This document shows, piece after piece, positions 59,577-64,000 of a DNA stretch of 64,000 nucleotides. The notes beneath the pieces are model-generated. The model was not told the DNA's origin and made no database searches. It saw only the letters and a list, made by a program, of their open reading frames with translations. The DNA lies in assembly GCA_046352935.1 (NCBI GenBank), contig JAXMGR010000001.1:62001-126000 (forward strand), read 5' to 3'. The translations under genes and the position numbers were made by a program. Position 1 is the first letter of the stretch; every line of letters starts with the position of its first letter. The DNA comes from CAYWMY01 sp046352935 (lineage in GTDB: Bacteria; Pseudomonadota; Gammaproteobacteria; Steroidobacterales; Steroidobacteraceae).

Positions 59577-59688
59577 GGGCAGCACGTCCTTCATTGGCCG
59601 GACAACGTCGATCAAAGTCGTCGCGAGTCCTCTGCGGCGAACGATCGTCGCCGCGGAGCTGCGAGTCGATGCGGGTGTTCGGCGGGGA

Positions 59689-60087
59689 CTAGCGGCGCAG
59701 GCGCGCCGTGTGCAGCCAGGTCAGTGCGGCGGCGGCCGCTGCGTGGTCGGGGTGGGGATCTGCGGCCCGCGCCCCGGGATCCGGCGGCGCGCGCGGGCTC
59801 GCGACGGGATGAGCCGGCAGATCGGTGCCGGCCGCGGGGCCCGGCAGGGCCGTGTCGAACTTCTTCTGCGCCTGCACGAGGACCGCCGCCGTGCCCTGCG
59901 GTGCGGCGCAGAGGGCCGTGTCCGCGCAGGCGAGACCGGCGGGCAGGCCCATGTCGGTATCGCAGGGATCCTGCGTTCCCGCGGGACAGCAGTCGTGCGC
60001 TGCCCGGTCCGCAGGGCAGGCCATGAGGGGCCGGCCCAGCGCGAACAGCAGGCTGAACAGGAGCGACAGGATGAGGAGGCGTTTCAT
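59689..60087 (-). CDS. Small Cys-rich exported protein
   Basis: The product is 132 residues from ATG 60087. The signal peptide ('LLILSLLFSLLFALGRPLMA') is followed by a Cys cluster of eight Cys: 'CPADRAAHDCCPAGTQDPC' plus 'ACADTALCAAP'. A Pro/His/Asp-rich tail ('ADPHPDHAAAAAAL') follows. The Cys and His content fits periplasmic copper binding. It lies upstream of cusC in the same direction. I recognise no named family and assign no activity. Confidence 0.65.
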   Translation of the reverse strand: MKRLLILSLLFSLLFALGRPLMACPADRAAHDCCPAGTQDPCDTDMGLPAGLACADTALCAAPQGTAAVLVQAQKKFDTALPGPAAGTDLPAHPVASPRAPPDPGARAADPHPDHAAAAAALTWLHTARLRR

Positions 60088-60249
60088 GACGGGCGCCGAT
60101 TCTGCGAGGGAGACTACCACGATCACCCGCGCCGGCGGGACATGGCCTGCCGTAATGTGATGCCCGCCGTCCCGTGCGGCCCCACACTGCGCCTCGGGCC
60201 GCGCCGGTGCCCGGGGTGTCGGTTCATCCGCGGAATACGGCCATTGGCC

Positions 60250-61047
60250 CTAATCTTCACCGCCCGTGCCCGGACCCATGCCGAGCCGCTTGAAGCCCGC
60301 AGGCACCTCGAAGGCCGCATCCGGCACCGATTCCCGGCGCACGACGTTCATGCGCGTCTCGTGCGTGGGCCTGCCGTTCTGGAAATCGCGCGTCAGCACC
60401 GGGATGCCATTGATGCGCTTCAGCTCCTGGAAGTAGTTGCCTTCGCCACGACCGGCCTGGCCTCCCATGGCTTTCGTCATGCGCTCCGTCATCGAGGCCA
60501 TGTTCTTCATGGCGGCGAAGAACTCGTCGCCGCCGGGCAGCGATCCCGGCGGCACGACGCAGAGCTCCTCGTCCTTCGCGCCGCTCTCGTAGATCTCCCA
60601 GACCCGGCAGCTGCGACCGCCGGCAGCCTCGGTCCGCGACGTGGCCTGGACCTGGCGTTTCGCCACGGCGGCCACGGTTCCCGGCACGGCGCCGTTCATC
60701 ATGCGCTGCATCGCCGCGCGCTGCTCGGGCGGCATCTTCGCCATGCGCGCCTCCATCTGCCTGCGCATGTCGGCCATGCGCCGGCCCATCGCCTCCATGG
60801 TCGCCTTGTCCATGACGCGATAGCTGCGCTGCTTCGGCTCGACGATGAACATCTGTTCATCGCGGAAGATCGTGTACTGACCGCGGTCCCCGGAGGTCTC
60901 GGCGCGGGCTCGTCCGGCCTGCGCCCAGAACTTCGAGATCGTCGGCCGGTCCTTCGGCCGGGTCAGGTCGACGTGCGACATCTCGAGATAGGCGCCGGCG
61001 TGGGCCGTGCCGGTGACCATGACCAGTGTCGCGAGCAGGATGCGCAT
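60250..61047 (-). CDS. DUF4412-like exported protein
   Basis: The product is 265 residues from ATG 61047 with GGAGGG upstream. The signal peptide is about 1-18. The mature region has 'YLEMSHVDLTRPKDRPTISK', 'QYTIFRDEQMFIVEPKQRSY' and Met-rich helical repeats ('MEAMGRRMADMRRQMEARMA'). The two Cys in 'RSCRVWEIYESG' and 'EELCVVPPG' may pair. DUF4412 proteins are periplasmic and of unknown function. The Met-rich helix fits Cu(I) handling and the neighbouring efflux genes, but that is inference. Confidence 0.72.
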   Translation of the reverse strand: MRILLATLVMVTGTAHAGAYLEMSHVDLTRPKDRPTISKFWAQAGRARAETSGDRGQYTIFRDEQMFIVEPKQRSYRVMDKATMEAMGRRMADMRRQMEARMAKMPPEQRAAMQRMMNGAVPGTVAAVAKRQVQATSRTEAAGGRSCRVWEIYESGAKDEELCVVPPGSLPGGDEFFAAMKNMASMTERMTKAMGGQAGRGEGNYFQELKRINGIPVLTRDFQNGRPTHETRMNVVRRESVPDAAFEVPAGFKRLGMGPGTGGED

Positions 61048-61109
61048 GGGGAGCCCTCCGTGGAATCGGGACCGGCCCGGTGGATGGACTTCGGGAACCC
61101 GGGCGTTCC

Positions 61110-61997
61110 TCATTTCATGGCCTCGGCGACGACGTCACCGATCGCGCGGATCGCGGCTTCGCGCGTGGTCGAGCGACGCCACACGGCACCGATCGTACGT
61201 CCGGGCACGGGCTTCGTAAACGGGCGTACCACGAGACCGCGTGTATGGCTGAACGGGCCCAGCGTGGCCAGTTCCGGCAGCAGGGTGATGCCGGCGCCGG
61301 CGGCCACCATCTGGCGCAGCGTCTCGAGGCTCGTGGCGCGGTAGTCCTGGTCCTCGTGCACCTTCAGCCGGCTGCAGACTTCGAGCGCCTGGTCGCGCAG
61401 GCAATGGCCGTCCTCCAGCAGCAGCAGCGTCTCGCCCTCGATGTCGCTGCGGCGCACCGAGGCCTGCGCGGCGAGCGGATGCCTCTCGGGGAGCGCGACG
61501 ACGAAGGGTTCCTCGTACAGGGCACGCGTCTCCAGGCCGTCGGTCTCGACCGGCAGCGCGAGGATGCCCGCATCGATCTCGCCGGCGCGCAGCTTCTGCA
61601 GCAGCGGCGCCGTCTGGTACTCGAACAGCTGCAGCTTCAGCTTCGGCAGGCGCCGCCTGAGCCGTGCCGCGACGCCGGGCAGCAGGTAGGGTCCGACGGT
61701 CGGGATCAGCGCGATGCTCAACCGTCCGGACAGCGGATCGCGGCTCGCCTGCGCGAGCGACTGGATGTCGTCCGCCTCCGCGAGCAGCCGTCGCGCGCGC
61801 TCCACGACCTGCGTACCGAGCGGCGTGAACGCGATCTGCCGCGGCTGGCGCTCGACCAGCGGCGCGCCCAGGTATTCCTCGAGCTTCTTCAGCTGTGCCG
61901 ACAGCGTCGGCTGGCTGACGTGGCAGCGCTCCGCCGCGCGGCCGAAGTGCCGCGTGTCGGCCAGGGCCACGAGGTAGCGCAGGTCGCGAAGATTCAT
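61110..61997 (-). CDS. oxyR: Hydrogen peroxide-sensing LysR regulator OxyR
   Basis: The 295-residue product has a LysR N-terminal HTH ('MNLRDLRYLVALADTRHFGR', about 1-60) and a C-terminal sensor domain. The redox cysteines are Cys199 and Cys208 in 'DGHCLRDQALEVC', with the same positions and spacing as E. coli OxyR. Peroxide oxidises them to a disulfide that activates transcription of ahpC-type genes. It is divergent from the ahpC gene, with a matching operator in the shared 133-nt gap. Confidence 0.95.
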   Translation of the reverse strand: MNLRDLRYLVALADTRHFGRAAERCHVSQPTLSAQLKKLEEYLGAPLVERQPRQIAFTPLGTQVVERARRLLAEADDIQSLAQASRDPLSGRLSIALIPTVGPYLLPGVAARLRRRLPKLKLQLFEYQTAPLLQKLRAGEIDAGILALPVETDGLETRALYEEPFVVALPERHPLAAQASVRRSDIEGETLLLLEDGHCLRDQALEVCSRLKVHEDQDYRATSLETLRQMVAAGAGITLLPELATLGPFSHTRGLVVRPFTKPVPGRTIGAVWRRSTTREAAIRAIGDVVAEAMK

Positions 61998-62018
61998 GCG
62001 GGCGCCTCCGTCATCCGA

Positions 62019-62055
62019 TAGGGGCGATCTATCGTATCCATTAAATCAATCCATT
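62019..62055. promoter_or_regulatory. OxyR operator in the oxyR-ahpC gap
   Basis: The sequence reads ATAG (62019-62022), N7, CTAT (62030-62033), N7, ATTA (62041-62044), N7, CCAT (62052-62055). The OxyR consensus is ATAG-N7-CTAT-N7-ATAG-N7-CTAT, so 13 of 16 half-site bases match and all spacings are exact. It lies 21 nt from the oxyR start and about 75 nt before the ahpC ATG, in a position to control both. Confidence 0.8.
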
Positions 62056-62130
62056 GGGCAGATGGCGAGTCCCCCGGCATCCTGCGTCCCATCCGGCAAC
62101 GGACCCATGCAACCCATCGAGGAGACACCC

Positions 62131-62670
62131 ATGATCGGCATCGGCAGACAGTTCCCGCGCTTCAGCCTGACGGGCGTCGTCGGCAACGACGGCGCGAAGG
62201 ATTTCCGTCCCATCGACAACCAGACCTACGCGGGCAAGTGGCTCGTCGTGTTCTTCTGGCCGAAGGACTTCACTTTCGTCTGTCCGACCGAGATCGCGGG
62301 CTTCGGCCGGGCCGAGCGCGAGTTCGCCGACCGCGACGCGCAGGTCCTCGGCGTCAGCATCGACTCCGAGTTCGTGCACCAGGCCTGGCGCAGGAGCCAC
62401 GACGACCTGCGGAACCTGCCGTTCCCGATGCTCGCGGACGTCAAGCGCGAGCTCTCGACGTCGCTCGGCATCCTCGACCCGGACGCGGGCGTGGCGCAGC
62501 GCGCGACCTTCATCGTCGATCCGCAGGGCGTCGTGCGCTTCGTCTACGTGACCGACATGAGCGTCGGCCGCAGTCCCGAGGAGGTGCTGCGCGTGCTCGA
62601 CGGCCTGCAGACGGACGAGCTGTGTCCCTGCAACTGGAAGAAGGGCGACGAGACCTTGAAGGCTGCGTGA
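62131..62670 (+). CDS. ahpC: Alkyl hydroperoxide reductase, peroxiredoxin AhpC
   Basis: The product is 179 residues from ATG 62131 with GAGGAG upstream. The peroxidatic Cys is Cys51 in 'PKDFTFVCPTEIAGF', and C-terminal Cys165 and Cys167 in 'ELCPCNWKKGDETL' are resolving candidates, as in AhpC paired with AhpD. 'ATFIVDPQGVVRFVYVTD' is typical. It reduces hydroperoxides. AhpD, encoded downstream past repeat C, is the probable electron donor in place of AhpF. Confidence 0.95.
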   Translation: MIGIGRQFPRFSLTGVVGNDGAKDFRPIDNQTYAGKWLVVFFWPKDFTFVCPTEIAGFGRAEREFADRDAQVLGVSIDSEFVHQAWRRSHDDLRNLPFPMLADVKRELSTSLGILDPDAGVAQRATFIVDPQGVVRFVYVTDMSVGRSPEEVLRVLDGLQTDELCPCNWKKGDETLKAA

Positions 62671-62725
62671 CATCGGCCGTGACCACGGTGGCGCGACGCA
62701 TGGTTTTTTCGCCGATACATCGGCC

Positions 62726-62807
62726 GCGCGGGCTGTTGACGGGAGGTCGGCGAGTCGAGCGTAGGATCTGGCGCGAGACGAGCCGATCCTCCCGTTGCAG
62801 CCCGCGC
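62726..62807 (-). repeat. Structured dispersed repeat, copy C
   Basis: This 82-bp copy is in reverse orientation relative to copies A and B. It has the cleanest stem: on the minus strand, GCGCGGGCTG pairs with CAGCCCGCGC, ACGGGAGG with CCTCCCGT and TCGGC with GCCGA. The loop of about 30 nt includes CTCGTCTCGCG and TACGCTCGACTC. It lies between ahpC and ahpD. Confidence 0.82.
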
Positions 62808-62923
62808 AACCGGCCGTGGCGTCACCGGAACCGTGCATGTCTCCGCCGGCCACAACAGCGGATTGCGAGCACTGACCGTCCACCGTTCGACGTTCTAGGT
62901 CCGTGAACACCGAGGAGAACGCC

Positions 62924-63481
62924 ATGACCATCGACACCGTCCGCGACCGCATACCCGACTACGCCCGTGACATCCGCCTCAACCTCGGCAGCGTGCTCAC
63001 GACGCAGGGCGCCCCGGGGCTGAACGATGCGCAGATCTGGATGACCGCGCTCGCCAGCGCCATTGCCGCGCGCAACGCGACGACCGTCACGGCGATCGAG
63101 AGCGCCGCCGCGCAGGAGCTCGATGCGGTACAGCTCGATGCCGCGCGGACAGCAGCCGCCCTCATGGGCATGAACAACGTCTACTACCGCTTCACCCACC
63201 TCGTCGAGGACGCGGAGTACGAGAAGCTGCCCGCGCGCCTGCGCATGAACGCCATGGCGAATCCCGGCATCGACAGGCTCGACTTCGAGCTCGTCTCGCT
63301 CGCGGTCTCGGCGATCAACGGCTGTGGCCGCTGCGTTGTCGCTCACGAACGCCAGCTCAGGGAACATGGTGTTTCCCGTGAGGCGGTGCAGAGCGCCGTG
63401 CGCATCGCGGCCGTCATCCATGCGGCGGCGGGCGTGCTCGACTACGAGGAAGGGCGCGGCGCGGTCGCGGCGGCGGCCTGA
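62924..63481 (+). CDS. ahpD: Alkylhydroperoxidase AhpD-family protein
   Basis: The product is 185 residues from ATG 62924 (GAGGAG about 7 nt upstream; GTG 62903 possible). The CxxC redox pair is Cys134 and Cys137 with His141 in 'AINGCGRCVVAHERQL', the AhpD active-site pattern. The N-terminal part is helical, as in AhpD trimers. Homologues regenerate AhpC using lipoylated partner proteins. It lies downstream of ahpC, separated by about 250 nt holding repeat copy C, and is convergent with a TonB-dependent receptor gene. Confidence 0.93.
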   Translation: MTIDTVRDRIPDYARDIRLNLGSVLTTQGAPGLNDAQIWMTALASAIAARNATTVTAIESAAAQELDAVQLDAARTAAALMGMNNVYYRFTHLVEDAEYEKLPARLRMNAMANPGIDRLDFELVSLAVSAINGCGRCVVAHERQLREHGVSREAVQSAVRIAAVIHAAAGVLDYEEGRGAVAAAA

Positions 63482-63485
63482 GCGC

Positions 63486-64000
63486 TCAGTCGAAGATCCA
63501 GAGGACGCCGACCGACGGCACGAGGCCCGCCCAGTGGCGTGTACGCCCGTCGAACTCGAAGCCGTCGGCTGGCGATCCCGTCACCTGGTAGCGGCGGCAG
63601 CAGTCATTGCTCCTGTCGAGCGCGTTCGTCACCTCGGCGTAGGCGCGAAGTTCGCCGCGCCGCAGTTCGAAGCGGCGGGTCGCCCGCACGTCGACAGTGG
63701 CGAAGACGTCGAGGCCGCTGCCGTTGCGTGCGCCGACCGCGACCTGACCGCTCGTCGCGAAGTCCGCGGCGGGCGTCACGGCGGTCGTGGGCCAGCCGCT
63801 GTGCAGCAGCAGGCCGAGTGCCAGGTCCCAGCGTGCCCCGTTCCGGGTGACGCCACCGCTCAGGCCGTGAAGCTGGTCCCAGCTGCGCCGCACGTCGTCG
63901 GAATCGATGCGGTCCTCCACGCTGGACAGCGAATATCCGAGCCACCAGTGCCAGGGCCCGCCGGCGGGATTGTGCGACAGCAGCACGTCGATGCCGCGTG
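63486..64000 (-). CDS. TonB-dependent receptor C-terminus, partial
   Basis: The frame runs off the right edge, so only about 171 C-terminal residues are seen. 'GIDVLLSHNPAG', 'HWWLGYSLSSVEDRID', 'VRRSWDQLHGLSGGV', 'ELRAYAEVTNALDRSND' and the final 'GLVPSVGVLWIFD' are typical of the barrel end of TonB-dependent receptors: the Ser-Trp-Asp-Gln-x-His turn, the V-T-N-x-x-D motif and a terminal aromatic residue. The ligand cannot be judged from this part. Confidence 0.8.
   Translation of the reverse strand, partial: RGIDVLLSHNPAGGPWHWWLGYSLSSVEDRIDSDDVRRSWDQLHGLSGGVTRNGARWDLALGLLLHSGWPTTAVTPAADFATSGQVAVGARNGSGLDVFATVDVRATRRFELRRGELRAYAEVTNALDRSNDCCRRYQVTGSPADGFEFDGRTRHWAGLVPSVGVLWIFD

Noticed and set aside
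1..64000. tRNA, rRNA, CRISPR or transposase genes
   Set aside because: I looked for these and saw no convincing candidates. A covariance-model search would be needed to rule out a tRNA fully.

Overview
The window is very GC-rich, gene-dense DNA from a proteobacterial chromosome. I infer a gammaproteobacterium related to the Xanthomonadales, Nevskiales or Steroidobacterales. The inference rests on gene order: the rsmB end followed by DUF4390 and NtrY/NtrX-like genes, a SPOR gene beside argS, and an ECF-type sigma factor followed by DUF3619- and DUF3106-like genes. No rRNA, tRNA, CRISPR array, transposase or prophage was recognised.

Layout. 0-4.3 kb: end of rsmB, a DUF4390 exported protein, and an NtrY/NtrX-like two-component pair whose regulator has a degenerate AAA+ domain. 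4.3-9.2 kb (minus strand): SPOR protein, argS, a zinc-ribbon mini-protein and priA. 9.4-12.4 kb: sigma-factor module and a barrel-like outer-membrane protein. 12.5-16.1 kb: a candidate leucine leader peptide, leuA, an HNH nuclease and a 5'-3' exonuclease. 16.2-23.6 kb: methyltransferase, hemN, TonB-like protein, YceI proteins, cytochrome b561, SirB2-like protein, a VOC protein and hemH. 23.6-33.3 kb: thiolase, Rid-like lipoprotein, gshA, diguanylate cyclase, single-chain pyruvate carboxylase and a cobalamin-binding-like protein. 33.5-40 kb: small enzymes, a TRIC-type channel, an RRM protein and a metal-associated barrel/DUF2946 pair. 40-45.4 kb: a run of small membrane and periplasmic proteins, the first of lower GC, plus a divergent RelA/SpoT-like protein. 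45.5-53.6 kb: kinase-like, VOC, SDR, MFS and DUF4139 genes. 53.7-61 kb: a CusCBA-type Cu(I)/Ag(I) efflux operon with accessory genes. 61.1-63.5 kb: the oxyR/ahpC/ahpD peroxide-defence cluster with a near-canonical OxyR operator. The window ends inside a TonB-dependent receptor gene.

The most unusual element is a roughly 80-bp dispersed repeat present four times, all intergenic (about 11.3, 33.4, 36.5 and 62.7 kb). Each copy is a long imperfect palindrome around a conserved loop of about 30 nt. The stem sequence varies between copies, but base pairing is kept. I do not recognise it as a named family.

Functional themes: stress and metal defence (OxyR/AhpCD, CusCBA, gshA), haem synthesis (hemN, hemH), central and amino-acid metabolism (leuA, pyc, thiolase) and nucleotide or envelope signalling (NtrY/X-like pair, diguanylate cyclase, RelA/SpoT-like protein, sigma factor with candidate anti-sigma).
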